Source: Pseudomonadaceae bacterium | Lineage (GTDB): Bacteria > Pseudomonadota > Gammaproteobacteria > Pseudomonadales > Pseudomonadaceae | Direction: 5' to 3' | Assembly (NCBI GenBank): GCA_900766265.1 | Contig: CAAFUS010000003.1 | Location: forward strand, 1-64,000 | Length of the DNA: 64,000 nt | Shown: positions 43,341-51,862 of the stretch, piece by piece | Layout of the letters: each line of letters starts with the position of its first letter | How positions within the stretch are numbered: position 1 is the stretch's first letter | Position numbers and translations under genes: made by a program | Notes under the pieces: model-generated | What the model was told of the DNA's origin: nothing | Databases searched by the model: none | What the model saw: only the letters and a program-made list of their open reading frames with translations

Positions 43341-44321
43341 CTATTGCTGCTGCACCAGCCCGAACTCGCTGGCCAGCGACTTGTATTGCTCGACCTGCTT
43401 GTACACGTACGCCTGCAGTTCCTCTCCGGTGAGCGCCAGGGGCAGCAGGTCGCGCTGCTCGCGCATCTGGGCGAACCTGTTGTCGGCCAGCAGGGTGTCG
43501 AATTGCTGTTTCCACCAGGCGTAGTCTTCATCGCTGACCTCTGGCCCAAGGTAGAAGCCCCTCGCGATCGGCCAGGTGACATCGAAGCCTTGCTCCTTGG
43601 CAGTCGGCAGCTCGCCGAGCTTGCCCGGCAGGCGCTCGTCCGAAAGCACCGCCAGCACCCGGACCTTACCCGCCTCTAGCTGGGCGGTCGCTTCGCCAAT
43701 GCCGCTGGTGATCACCTGCACATGTCCACCGAGCAGTGCGGTCATCGGCTCGCCGCCGCCTTCGAAGGCCACATAGCGCAGTGTCTTCGGATCAACGCCC
43801 GCCGCGCGCGCGACCAGCGCGGCTTGCATCCAGTCCTGGCTGCCGACGGTGCCGCCGGCGCCGATCACCGTCCCGGCCGGGTCCTTGCGCAGTGCGTCAA
43901 TGAGGTCGTCGAAGTCTTTGAGCGGGGAGTCCTCGCGCACCGTGATCGCACCGTAGTCCGTACCGATCGCGGCCAGCCAGCGCACCGCCTTCTCGTCATA
44001 GCGGCCGAACTTGCCCTGGGCAAGGTTGAGCAGCGAGCCGCTGGACCAGGCAGTGAGCGTGCCGGGCTCGCCGGGACGCTGCGCGACGATGGCATTGTAA
44101 GCCACCGCGCCGATGCCGCCGGGCATGTAGGTCACGCGCATCGGCGCCTTCAGCAGGCCAGCGTCGTGCAGCCCTCCCTGGGCCAGCTTGCAGGTGATGT
44201 CGAAGCCGCCGCCGGGCTTGGCCGGTGCCAGGCATTCGGGACGCTTGGGTTCAGCCATCAGCTGGGTACAGAGCAACAGGCCTGAAGTGGCCAGGGCGAT
44301 CCGGGTGATGCGAGTGCTCAT
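43341..44321 (-). CDS. tctC: TctC/Bug-type periplasmic tricarboxylate-binding protein
   Basis: The product is 326 residues with a signal peptide (ITRIALATSGLLLCTQLMA). The mature protein has the Bug-family fold, with APAKPGGGFDITCKLAQGG near the N-terminus, YMPGGIGAVAYNAI, and GAGGTVGSQDWMQAALVARAAG. Such proteins bind tricarboxylates for a TctAB permease. No tctA or tctB gene is in the window, so it must use a permease encoded elsewhere or act as a sensor accessory. The ATG at 44319-44321 has AGGAG upstream. A T-N11-A box lies 161 bp upstream. Confidence 0.9.
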   Translation of the reverse strand: MSTRITRIALATSGLLLCTQLMAEPKRPECLAPAKPGGGFDITCKLAQGGLHDAGLLKAPMRVTYMPGGIGAVAYNAIVAQRPGEPGTLTAWSSGSLLNLAQGKFGRYDEKAVRWLAAIGTDYGAITVREDSPLKDFDDLIDALRKDPAGTVIGAGGTVGSQDWMQAALVARAAGVDPKTLRYVAFEGGGEPMTALLGGHVQVITSGIGEATAQLEAGKVRVLAVLSDERLPGKLGELPTAKEQGFDVTWPIARGFYLGPEVSDEDYAWWKQQFDTLLADNRFAQMREQRDLLPLALTGEELQAYVYKQVEQYKSLASEFGLVQQQ

Positions 44322-44460
44322 GCGGTTCTCCTGTGGAGTCTTGTTGTGATCAGGCATCGCCTGCCGGCTGCGGACGCTGGTCGGGCCAATGGAAGGCAGC
44401 AGGCGCCACCCGCACCGAGCGGGTCCGGAAAACATACGGATCGAATGGAGCTGCCCGACA

Positions 44461-44481
44461 GACCCCATCGGGCATGGGGTC
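44461..44481 (-). terminator. hairpin between phhR and tctC
   Basis: GACCCCAT (44461-44468) pairs with ATGGGGTC (44474-44481) around loop CGGGC. It lies about 30 bp past the phhR stop codon on the minus strand, so it may terminate phhR; there is no T run. Confidence 0.5.
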
Positions 44482-44496
44482 TTCAGTTTTGCTAAA
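44482..44496 (-). promoter_or_regulatory. LysR-type box (T-N11-A) upstream of tctC
   Basis: TTCAGTTTTGCTAAA differs at only two positions from the perfect inverted repeat at 42000-42014 and keeps the T-N11-A pattern. Flanks are also shared (GGGGT before, GGC after). It stands 161-175 bp upstream of the tctC start, making it a candidate TcuR site. Confidence 0.5.
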
Positions 44497-44508
44497 GGCG
44501 TGGCGCGG

Positions 44509-46062
44509 TCACTTCTCGGCGCGGATGCCGTAATCGCGCAGCTTGTTGGCGATGGTGGTGTGGGAAACCCCCAGGCGCTTGCCCAGCTGGCGGCTGCTAG
44601 GGAAGCGGGTGAACAGTTCTTCGAGCACGGCTTTCTCGAAACGCCCGAGGATGGCGTCCAGGTCGCCCTCCAGCGAGAAGTCACCCAGCGGCTGAGGCGC
44701 GCCGTAGTCAGGCAGACGGATGTGCTCGGGCCGCACCTCGCCTTCGCACAGGGACACGGCCTGGAACAGGGTGTTCTCCAACTGGCGCACGTTGCCCGGC
44801 CAGTGATAGCCGGCCAGTCGCTCCAGCGTCTGCGGCGCCAGTCGCGGCAGCGGGCAGCCGATCTGCCGGCTTGCCTGGTCGAGAAAGTGCGCCACCAAAG
44901 GCTCCAGGCCATCCATGCACTCGCGCAGCGGCGGGATGTGCAGCGAGAGCACGTTGAGCCGGTGATAGAGGTCCTGGCGGAATTCGCCGCGCGCGCAGAG
45001 TTCGGACAGATCGACCTGGGTGGCGCAGATCACCCGCACGTCGAGGTAGACCTCTTCGTCGCTGCCCACCCGGCGAAAGCAGCCGTTTTGCAGAAAGCGC
45101 ACCAGCTTGGCCTGCAGCCGCGTGCTCATCTCCCCTACCCCGTCGAGAAACAGCGTGCCGCCGGCGGTCAGTTCCAGCAGCCCGAGCTTTCCTTCGGGAC
45201 GTGCGCCTTCGAACGCTCCCGGTCCGTAGCCGAACAGCTCGGTCTCGGCCATCGACTCGGGCAAGCCGGCGCAGTTGAGCGCCATGAAGGGTGACTGCCC
45301 ACGTGGGCTGGACAGGTGACAGGCGCGGGCCAGCAGCTCCTTGCCCGTGCCGGTTTCGCCTTCGATCAACAGCGGGGCATCCAGCGGCGCCATGCGCCTG
45401 GCCTCGCGTACCACGGCGGCCATCACCTTCGAGCTCTGGAAGATGCTGTCGAAGCCGCGCAGCTCCTGCTTGCGCACGTTATAGATGCGCTCGCCGACCC
45501 GATCGGCACGGTGCAGCGTAAGCACCGCGCCAGCCAGCGCCTCGCTGTCGTCGTGTTCCGATTGCAGCGGCGCGATGTCGGCCAGAAACACATCGCCCTT
45601 GACGGTGACGCGCAGGCCGTTTATCCGCGCACGATTGGCCCGTACCAGCTCTGGCAGGTCGAAATCCTCGGCGTAGCGCGACAGGCTCATCCCCGGCACT
45701 TCGTCCACCCTGACGCCCAGCAGCTGCGCCGCTGCGCGATTAGCCGCGACAATGCCGCCAGCCATGTCGATGGACAACACGGGGAATTCCAGCGCACCAA
45801 GCAGGGCGTTGAGTTCCAGATGATGACGCTCGCTGGGCATCAGCGAGACCCGCTTGACCTCGAACACGCCGGGCAGCGCTTCCATCTTCGGACGCAATGC
45901 CCGCAGCTGCAGGTTCATCAGGTTGGGGCACAGCAGGTAGACGGCATTGCCGTGCTCGCCGCCGACTTCGCCGCGGGCGACGTTGATGCCGTAATCGACG
46001 AGCAGGTTGAGCATGTCGCGCAGGATGCCGACACGGTTCTGGCAGAGGATCTTGATGCGCAT
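44509..46062 (-). CDS. phhR: sigma-54-type aromatic amino acid regulator PhhR (TyrR family)
   Basis: The product is 517 residues. An N-terminal ACT domain (MRIKILCQNRVGILRDMLNLL) is followed by a PAS domain (ALEFPVLSIDMAGGIVAANRAA), an AAA+ domain with Walker A GETGTGKELLARA and Walker B GGTLFLDGVGEM, and a C-terminal helix-turn-helix (SSRQLGKRLGVSHTTIANKL). The sigma-54 contact GAFTGA is altered to PGAFEGA, as in TyrR/PhhR proteins that do not use sigma-54 normally. It senses Phe/Tyr and activates phhABC, which is divergent. The ATG at 46060-46062 starts exactly at the ACT domain. Confidence 0.94.
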   Translation of the reverse strand: MRIKILCQNRVGILRDMLNLLVDYGINVARGEVGGEHGNAVYLLCPNLMNLQLRALRPKMEALPGVFEVKRVSLMPSERHHLELNALLGALEFPVLSIDMAGGIVAANRAAAQLLGVRVDEVPGMSLSRYAEDFDLPELVRANRARINGLRVTVKGDVFLADIAPLQSEHDDSEALAGAVLTLHRADRVGERIYNVRKQELRGFDSIFQSSKVMAAVVREARRMAPLDAPLLIEGETGTGKELLARACHLSSPRGQSPFMALNCAGLPESMAETELFGYGPGAFEGARPEGKLGLLELTAGGTLFLDGVGEMSTRLQAKLVRFLQNGCFRRVGSDEEVYLDVRVICATQVDLSELCARGEFRQDLYHRLNVLSLHIPPLRECMDGLEPLVAHFLDQASRQIGCPLPRLAPQTLERLAGYHWPGNVRQLENTLFQAVSLCEGEVRPEHIRLPDYGAPQPLGDFSLEGDLDAILGRFEKAVLEELFTRFPSSRQLGKRLGVSHTTIANKLRDYGIRAEK

Positions 46063-46119
46063 GACGGCACGGCCCTGATTGTTGTTATGGGGCTGGTGCG
46101 GCGTGGCGCCGCATATATT

Positions 46120-46137
46120 CGTCAAGATTATTTGACG
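46120..46137. promoter_or_regulatory. candidate PhhR box 1 in the phhR-phhA gap
   Basis: CGTCAAGATTATTTGACG has perfect 6-bp arms (CGTCAA/TTGACG) with a 6-bp spacer, the geometry of TyrR boxes (TGTAAA-N6-TTTACA). It lies 58 bp from the phhR start and 175 bp from the phhA start. Confidence 0.5.
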
Positions 46138-46181
46138 TCCCGCAGCTTGAACAGGCCGCAGCTTCGCGGCAATCGCCCATT

Positions 46182-46199
46182 CGTCAGCAATTGTTTACA
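46182..46199. promoter_or_regulatory. candidate PhhR box 2 in the phhR-phhA gap
   Basis: CGTCAGCAATTGTTTACA has the same 6-6-6 geometry, with a perfect TyrR right arm (TTTACA) and a left arm sharing CGTCA with box 1. It is 62 bp from box 1 and 113 bp upstream of phhA. Confidence 0.45.
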
Positions 46200-46311
46200 G
46201 CCGCAGCGACCCTAGGCGTACCGACAGGCGTTTCGCGCCGCTCCCGTGCGCGCGAGGTCGAGGTATTGATGGCGGCACAACAACGACAAGACGCCTCAGC
46301 CAGGAGGACGG

Positions 46312-47097
46312 ATGAACACCACGAAATACATCGCCCGCGAGCCGGACGCCGAGGGCCATATCGCCTACAGCGCCGACGAAGATGCGGTCTGGCAGACCCT
46401 GATCGAGCGCCAGCTCAAGCTGCTCGACGGCCGGGCATGCGATGAATACCTGGACGGCCTCGCCCGCCTCGACCTGCCGCGCACGCGTATCCCGCAACTC
46501 GGCGAGATCAACGAGGTGCTCGGGCAGACCACCGGCTGGCAGGTCGAGCGCGTACCGGCGCTGATTCCTTTCCAGACCTTCTTCGAGCTGCTGGCGAGCA
46601 AACGCTTTCCGGTCGCGACCTTCATCCGCACCCGCGAGGAGCTGGACTACCTGCAGGAGCCGGACATCTTCCACGAGATCTTCGGCCACTGCCCGTTACT
46701 GACCAACCCCTGGTTCGCCGAATTCACCCACACCTACGGCCGGCTCGGCCTGGCGGCGAGCAAGGAACAGCGTGTCTATCTGGCGCGGCTGTACTGGATG
46801 ACCATCGAATTCGGCCTCGTCGACACCCCGGCCGGCCGGCGCATCTACGGCGGCGGCATTCTTTCCTCGCCCAAGGAAACCCTCTACTGCCTGTCCGACA
46901 CGCCCGAACACCAGACCTTCGACGCGCTCGAAGCGATGCGCACGCCCTATCGCATCGACATCCTGCAGCCCTTGTATTTCGTACTGCCGGACCTGCATGC
47001 GCTGTTCGATCTGGCCCAGCAGGACATCATGGCCCTGGTCGAGCGCGCCCGGGCGCTCGGCCTGCATGCGCCGAAGTTTCCGCCCAAGGCGGCGTAG
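46312..47097 (+). CDS. phhA: phenylalanine 4-monooxygenase
   Basis: The product is 261 residues, the single-domain bacterial phenylalanine hydroxylase. The iron ligands are in DIFHEIFGHCPLLTNPWFA (two His) and a Glu in YWMTIEFGLV. LIPFQTFFELLASKRFPVATFIRTREELDYLQEPD (in parts LIPFQTFFELLASKRFPVAT and FIRTREELDYLQEPD) is highly conserved. It converts Phe to Tyr using O2 and tetrahydropterin. CAGGAGG precedes the ATG. It heads phhABC, divergent from phhR, and is followed by phhB after 120 bp. Confidence 0.96.
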   Translation: MNTTKYIAREPDAEGHIAYSADEDAVWQTLIERQLKLLDGRACDEYLDGLARLDLPRTRIPQLGEINEVLGQTTGWQVERVPALIPFQTFFELLASKRFPVATFIRTREELDYLQEPDIFHEIFGHCPLLTNPWFAEFTHTYGRLGLAASKEQRVYLARLYWMTIEFGLVDTPAGRRIYGGGILSSPKETLYCLSDTPEHQTFDALEAMRTPYRIDILQPLYFVLPDLHALFDLAQQDIMALVERARALGLHAPKFPPKAA

Positions 47098-47152
47098 GCT
47101 GGATAACGCCGCAGGCTTGTCCACGCGTTACTCGAGCCCCCGAAACCGATAC

Positions 47153-47178
47153 GTGGAAAACACTGCACGGTTTTCCAC
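47153..47178. repeat. dispersed palindromic repeat, copy C, between phhA and phhB
   Basis: GTGGAAAA (47153-47160) and TTTTCCAC (47171-47178) form an 8-bp stem with a 10-nt loop, followed by CCTACCC. The GTGG...CCACCCTAC framework matches the other copies in the window. It lies inside the phhABC transcript and might affect RNA stability. Confidence 0.65.
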
Positions 47179-47217
47179 CCTACCCTTACCCAACCGTACT
47201 CTCGACAAGGACCGACC

Positions 47218-47574
47218 ATGACCGCTCTGAACCAAGCCCACTGCGAAGCCTGCCGCGCCGACGCTCCCAAGGTGTCCGACGAAGAACTGGCGCAGCTGAT
47301 CAAGGAAATTCCGGACTGGAACATCGAGACCCGCGACGGCCACATGGAATTGGAGAAGACCTTCCTGTTCAAGAATTTCCGTCATGCCCTGGCCTTCACC
47401 AATGCCGTAGGCGAGATCGCAGAAGCGGAAGGTCACCACCCGGGCCTGCTCACGGAATGGGGCAAGGTCACCGTGACCTGGTGGAGCCACTCGATCAAGG
47501 GCCTGCACCGCAACGACTTCATCATGGCGGCACGTACCGACCAGGTGGCGGCCGGCGCGGAGGGGCGCAAGTGA
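47218..47574 (+). CDS. phhB: pterin-4a-carbinolamine dehydratase
   Basis: The product is 118 residues. The family signature is present: FKNFRHALAFTNAVGEIAEAEGHHPGLLTEWGKVTVTWWSHSIKGL, seen here as FRHALAFTNAVGEIAEAEGH, HPGLL and VTVTWWSH, with the catalytic His pair. It dehydrates the 4a-hydroxy-tetrahydropterin formed by PhhA, allowing recycling. Its stop overlaps the GTG start of phhC (GTGA), so translation is coupled. An N-terminal pair of cysteines (HCEACRAD) is seen as in other Pseudomonas PhhB proteins. Confidence 0.95.
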   Translation: MTALNQAHCEACRADAPKVSDEELAQLIKEIPDWNIETRDGHMELEKTFLFKNFRHALAFTNAVGEIAEAEGHHPGLLTEWGKVTVTWWSHSIKGLHRNDFIMAARTDQVAAGAEGRK

Positions 47575-48770
47575 AGCACTTCGGCCAGGTAATCCGTGTT
47601 CCGGGCGATCCGATTCTCGGCTTGCTGGAGCAGTTTCGGGCCGATCCCAACCCGGCCAAGCTGGACCTTGGCGTCGGCGTCTACAAGGACGCCACCGGGC
47701 GCACGCCCATTCCCCGTGCGGTGAAGCTGGCCGAGCAGCGCCTTGGCGACAGCGAAGACACCAAAAGCTACGTCGGCGGGCATGGCGATCCGCTCTTTGC
47801 CGCGGGGCTGCTGCGCCTGGTGCTAGGCGCTGACTCGGCTGCGCTCGCCGCAGGCCGTGCCGGCTGCACTCAGGCGCCGGGCGGCACCGGCGCGTTGCGG
47901 CTGACAGGCGAATTCATTGCCCGCTGCCTGCCAGAGCGGGCCATCTGGCTAAGCCAGCCCACCTGGCCGATCCACGAAACCCTGTTTGCCGCCGCCGGAC
48001 TCCAGGTTCGCCACTACCCTTATGTGGGCGCGGACAACCGCCTCGACGTCGAGGGCATGCTCGCCCAGCTGGCACGCGTCCCGGCGGGCGACGTGGTGCT
48101 GCTGCACGCCTGTTGCCACAACCCGACCGGGTTCGACCTCAGCCACGACGACTGGCGACGGGTGCTGGAGATCATGCGCGTCCGGGAACTGCTGCCGCTG
48201 TTCGACTTCGCCTACCAGGGCTTCGGTGACGGCCTTGAGCAGGACGCCTGGGCGGTGCGGCTGTTCAGCGAGGCCTTGCCCGAGGTGCTGGTCACCAGTT
48301 CGTGTTCGAAGAATTTCGGCCTCTACCGCGAGCGCACCGGTGCCCTGATCGCCATCGCCTCTGATGCCGACAGCCTGCAGGATGTGCGCAGCCAGCTGGC
48401 CGCCCATGCCCGCAACCTGTGGTCGACGCCGCCATCCCACGGCGCTGCCGTGGTCGGCCTGATCCTCGCCGACGACACCTTGCGTGGCTGCTGGCAGACC
48501 GAGCTGGACGGCATGCGCAGACGCATCGCCGGTTTGCGCATGGGCCTGGTGGAAGCACTCGGCGCCCACGGACTGGCGCAGCGCTTCGCCCACATTGCCG
48601 AGCAGCGCGGGATGTTTTCCTACACCGGGCTCAACGCGGCCCAGGTGCTGCGCCTGCGCGCCGAAGACGGGGTCTATCTTCTGGAAACCGGTCGCGCCAA
48701 CGTCGCAGGGCTCGATGCCGAACGCCTCGGCTCGCTCGCCGCGGCCATCGCCCGGGTGACCGCCGACTGA
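47571..48770 (+). CDS. phhC: aromatic amino acid aminotransferase PhhC
   Basis: The product is 399 residues, a class I PLP-dependent aminotransferase. Motifs: KLDLGVGVYKDATGRTPIPRAV at the start, LHACCHNPTGFD, LFDFAYQGFGDGLEQDA, and SCSKNFGLYRERTGAL with the PLP-binding Lys. It transfers the amino group of Tyr (and Phe) to 2-oxoglutarate, giving 4-hydroxyphenylpyruvate. The GTG at 47571 overlaps the phhB stop. A hairpin at 48777-48804 follows its TGA. It feeds hpd, encoded 9 kb away in this window. Confidence 0.95.
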   Translation: MKHFGQVIRVPGDPILGLLEQFRADPNPAKLDLGVGVYKDATGRTPIPRAVKLAEQRLGDSEDTKSYVGGHGDPLFAAGLLRLVLGADSAALAAGRAGCTQAPGGTGALRLTGEFIARCLPERAIWLSQPTWPIHETLFAAAGLQVRHYPYVGADNRLDVEGMLAQLARVPAGDVVLLHACCHNPTGFDLSHDDWRRVLEIMRVRELLPLFDFAYQGFGDGLEQDAWAVRLFSEALPEVLVTSSCSKNFGLYRERTGALIAIASDADSLQDVRSQLAAHARNLWSTPPSHGAAVVGLILADDTLRGCWQTELDGMRRRIAGLRMGLVEALGAHGLAQRFAHIAEQRGMFSYTGLNAAQVLRLRAEDGVYLLETGRANVAGLDAERLGSLAAAIARVTAD

Positions 48771-48776
48771 TCCCGG

Positions 48777-48804
48777 CCAGCGCAGCGTGGCACCGCTGCG
48801 CTGG
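48777..48804 (+). terminator. hairpin after phhC
   Basis: An 11-bp perfect stem (CCAGCGCAGCG / CGCTGCGCTGG) with loop TGGCAC begins 7 nt after the phhC stop codon. It is not followed by a T run but is well placed to end or stabilise the phhABC transcript. Confidence 0.55.
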
Positions 48805-48905
48805 CAGCGCGTTCATCGGACGGGAAGAACTTGTGCCGCGCCGCGCTCTTCTACTGCACGAGGCCCCTCGCACGGTGCGAGGGCGCGACGAACGACCCCG
48901 ACCCC

Positions 48906-49916
48906 ATGACTCCAGACACCCATGATCCCCAGGCGCCGCTGCCCAAGGGCGACGACGCCGAGCAGGCCGACGTCGATTGCCTGATCGTCGGCGGCGGGCC
49001 CGCAGGCCTGACGGCGGCGATCTACCTGGCACGCTTCAAGCGCTCCTGCCTGGTCATCGACTCGCACGACAGCCGCGCCGCCCTGATTCCGACCAGCCAC
49101 AACTACCCGGGCTTTCCCCCGGGCATCGCCGGCCCCTCGCTGCTGGAAAAACTCCAGCAGCAGGCCGATTGCTACGGCGCTCGCATCGAGCACGGTACGG
49201 TCGAGGATATCCAGCCGCATATCCTCGGCTTCCTGGTGCGCTACGACGACCGCCAGTGCATCGCCCGCCGGGTGATCATCGCCGCCGGCATCAAGGACAC
49301 GCTGCCCGAGCTGCCCAACGCCCGCGAGGCGATCGCCGTCGGCGCCCTGCGCCTGTGCGCGATCTGCGACGGCTATGAGGTCGACGGCGACAACGTCGCG
49401 GTCTATGGCGAGGCGGAAAACGCCATTCGCCACGCGGTGTTCCTGCGTACCTTCACCGACCGTGTCACCGTGGTGGTCCACGGCGAGCCCGCCGCCTGCG
49501 ACGAAGCCCTGGCCCTGGCCGAGCACTACGACATCCGCTTCATCGGCGAATGCGTGCGCGAACTGCGCTACCGCGAGGGCGAAGGCATCGAGCTGGTCAC
49601 CGAAAGCGGCGCCGTACACCACTTCGACATCATCTACCCCAGCCTCGGTGCCCGTGCCCGCTCCGACGTCGCGCTGCGCCTGGGCGCCGAATGCGACGAT
49701 GGTGGCGCCCTGGTGGTCGACGAACACCAGCAGACCAGCGTGCGCGGGCTTTATGCGGCAGGCGACGTGGTCACTGGCCTCAAGCAGATGAGCGTTGCCA
49801 TCGGCCATGCCGCCCAGGCGGCCACCGCCGTGCACAACAGTCTGGAATCCAACCCCTGGCAACGCAGCGAATCGCCGCCGCAACCCGAAGCGCAGCCTGC
49901 GCGGGCCTCGGGGTAA
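48906..49916 (+). CDS. thioredoxin-reductase-like FAD/NAD(P) oxidoreductase
   Basis: The product is 336 residues. FAD motif VDCLIVGGGPAGLTAAIYLA, then the TrxR-like FPPGIAGPSLLEKLQQQA, the redox motif LRLCAICDGYEVDG, NAD motif VAVYGEAENAIRHAVF, and a C-terminal AAGDVVTGLKQMSVAIGHAAQAAT. The CAIC pair resembles the CATC disulfide of thioredoxin reductase, so a dithiol role is possible. The usual second G of the NADPH GxGxxA motif is replaced (YGEAENA), so the pyridine nucleotide site is unusual. It ends at a bidirectional terminator, convergent with the chemoreceptor gene. Substrate is unknown. Confidence 0.87.
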   Translation: MTPDTHDPQAPLPKGDDAEQADVDCLIVGGGPAGLTAAIYLARFKRSCLVIDSHDSRAALIPTSHNYPGFPPGIAGPSLLEKLQQQADCYGARIEHGTVEDIQPHILGFLVRYDDRQCIARRVIIAAGIKDTLPELPNAREAIAVGALRLCAICDGYEVDGDNVAVYGEAENAIRHAVFLRTFTDRVTVVVHGEPAACDEALALAEHYDIRFIGECVRELRYREGEGIELVTESGAVHHFDIIYPSLGARARSDVALRLGAECDDGGALVVDEHQQTSVRGLYAAGDVVTGLKQMSVAIGHAAQAATAVHNSLESNPWQRSESPPQPEAQPARASG

Positions 49917-49931
49917 CCGGCCCCGAAGACG

Positions 49932-49959
49932 AAAAAAGGCGCCGGAGGGCGCCTTTTTT
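49932..49959. terminator. bidirectional intrinsic terminator
   Basis: A 12-bp perfect stem (AAAAAAGGCGCC / GGCGCCTTTTTT) with loop GGAG has A and T runs on both sides. It serves both the flavoprotein gene on the plus strand and the chemoreceptor gene on the minus strand. Confidence 0.9.
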
Positions 49960-49972
49960 CGGTGTAGCCGGA

Positions 49973-51862
49973 TCAGATCCGGAAGCTGCCCACCAGCTGC
50001 GACAGCCGCCCCGCCTGCTGTTGCAGGTCAGAGCAGGCACGCAGCGTGGACTGCAGGTTCTCCACCCCTTCCTGATTGAGCGTGTTGATCTCGGTGATGT
50101 CCATGTTCAGCGTCTCGATCACCGCGGTCTGCTCCTCCGTGGCCGCAGCGACCGACTGGTTCATCGCGTCGATCTCACCAATGCTCCGGGTCACGCTGCC
50201 GAGGCGCTCGCCGGCACGGTCGGCGATAGCGACGCTCGACTCGCTCTGGCGCTGGCTCTCGGTCATGGTGCCGACCGAGGCCCGGGCGCCGGTCTGCAGC
50301 TCCTCGATCATCAGGTTCACTTCCTGCGCCGAGGACTGGGTGCGATGCGCCAGGTTGCGCACCTCATCGGCCACCACCGCAAACCCGCGCCCGGCATCCC
50401 CAGCTCTCGCCGCTTCGATGGCGGCGTTGAGCGCCAGCAGGTTGGTCTGCTCGGAGATGCCCTTGATCACCTCGAGGATCTGCCCGATGTTCACCGTTTT
50501 GTCGTTGAGCGTTTCGATCTGCATGCACGAGTCGCTGATCTTGCTCGACAGCTGCTTCATCGCTTGAATGTTCTGCTCCACCACCTGGCGGCCGTCCTCG
50601 GCCTGCAGCCGTGCGCCTGAGGCCTGCTGCGAGGCGTCGGCTGCGTTGCGCGCGATCTCCTGCGCGGCGGCACCGAGCTGGTTGATCGCCGCGGCCACGC
50701 TGTTGGTGCGGCTGGCCTGCTCATCGGAGTTGACCATCGACGCGTTGGACGCGGCGAGCACGCGCTGTGCGACTTCGTTGACGTGGGACGTGGTCGAGGC
50801 CACCTCTCGGATCGAGCCATGGATACGCTCGACGAACTGGTTGAAGGCCATCGCCAATTGGCCGAACTCATCCCCGGACTGTACTTCCAGGCGGCACGTG
50901 AGGTCGCCTTCGCCCTCAGCGATGTTTTTCATGGCGCGACCCATCTCGTGCACCGGGCGCATCAGAGCCCGAATCAGCATCCCCAGCAGCAAGATGATGA
51001 ACGCCACGGCGACGACCGTGGCCACAACTGCCGAGGTCCGGAAGCTCGACAGCATCGAATAGGCCCTGGCTTTGTCCACCGAAACGCCCAAGTACCAGTC
51101 GACAGATGGCAGCCCCCGTACCTTCGTGAACGTGAGAATACGACGCTGACCGTCCATCTCGGCTTCGCTGAAGCTGCTGTCCAGTACGGGCGTGTTTCGT
51201 GGATAGAGATCCTTGAGGTTCTTCATGACCAAGGACTTGTCCGGATGGACCAGCACCTTGCCATCGCTGCTCACCAAAAACGCATAACCCATGCCGTCGA
51301 AATCGAGCGCGTTGATGATCCCAACCAAGGTATGCAAGCTCAGGTCACCCCCTACCACACCCAAGGTCTCGCCCCCTCGGCGGGCAGGTGTCGCGGCCGT
51401 GATGACCAGATCGTTGGTAGCCGTGTCCACGTAGGGCTCGGTCAGTGTGGTGCTGCCAGCGCGCATGGCGTCCTGATACCAGGGACGCTGACGCGGATCG
51501 TAGCCGGCAGGCAGTTCGAGGCGAGGTTGGACGATGAACTCACCATCGTTGCGCCCAAAGAAGCTGAAGGCAAAAGTGGAACTCAGCGCGGGTTGCTTCA
51601 TCAGTGCCTCGACAGCAGGCGTCGAGCTGCTACCGGCCAGGGTCTGTGCGGCGCTTTCCAGCAGCAGCAACCGGCCGGCGAGCCAGTTCTGGATGTTGTT
51701 GGAGGTCACCTCGCCCATCTGACGCAGGTTGTTTTCGAGGTCGTCGCGAATCGCATTGCGCTGCAGGTAATCGTTGTAAAGGGTGAACAGCGAAAAGGCG
51801 GCGATCACCACCAGAGACGCGGCGAGCAGGATCTTGTGGCTGAACGTGAGGGTCTTCGGCAT
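49973..51862 (-). CDS. methyl-accepting chemotaxis protein with amino-acid-type dCache domain
   Basis: The product is 629 residues. Membrane helix 1 (residues 10-30), a periplasmic dCache_1 domain, helix 2 (SAVVATVVAVAFIILLLGML), HAMP and the signalling domain (EQTNLLALNAAIEAARAG) are in order. The ligand pocket has YDPRQRPWYQDAM, EPYVDTATNDLVITAATPA and VVGGDLSL, matching the Y, R, W, Y, Y, D and D contacts known for amino acid receptors such as PctA of P. aeruginosa. It probably mediates chemotaxis to amino acids. The ATG at 51860-51862 (MPKTLTFSHK) was preferred over 51892. It lies beside an NSS amino acid transporter. Confidence 0.9.
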   Translation of the reverse strand: MPKTLTFSHKILLAASLVVIAAFSLFTLYNDYLQRNAIRDDLENNLRQMGEVTSNNIQNWLAGRLLLLESAAQTLAGSSSTPAVEALMKQPALSSTFAFSFFGRNDGEFIVQPRLELPAGYDPRQRPWYQDAMRAGSTTLTEPYVDTATNDLVITAATPARRGGETLGVVGGDLSLHTLVGIINALDFDGMGYAFLVSSDGKVLVHPDKSLVMKNLKDLYPRNTPVLDSSFSEAEMDGQRRILTFTKVRGLPSVDWYLGVSVDKARAYSMLSSFRTSAVVATVVAVAFIILLLGMLIRALMRPVHEMGRAMKNIAEGEGDLTCRLEVQSGDEFGQLAMAFNQFVERIHGSIREVASTTSHVNEVAQRVLAASNASMVNSDEQASRTNSVAAAINQLGAAAQEIARNAADASQQASGARLQAEDGRQVVEQNIQAMKQLSSKISDSCMQIETLNDKTVNIGQILEVIKGISEQTNLLALNAAIEAARAGDAGRGFAVVADEVRNLAHRTQSSAQEVNLMIEELQTGARASVGTMTESQRQSESSVAIADRAGERLGSVTRSIGEIDAMNQSVAAATEEQTAVIETLNMDITEINTLNQEGVENLQSTLRACSDLQQQAGRLSQLVGSFRI

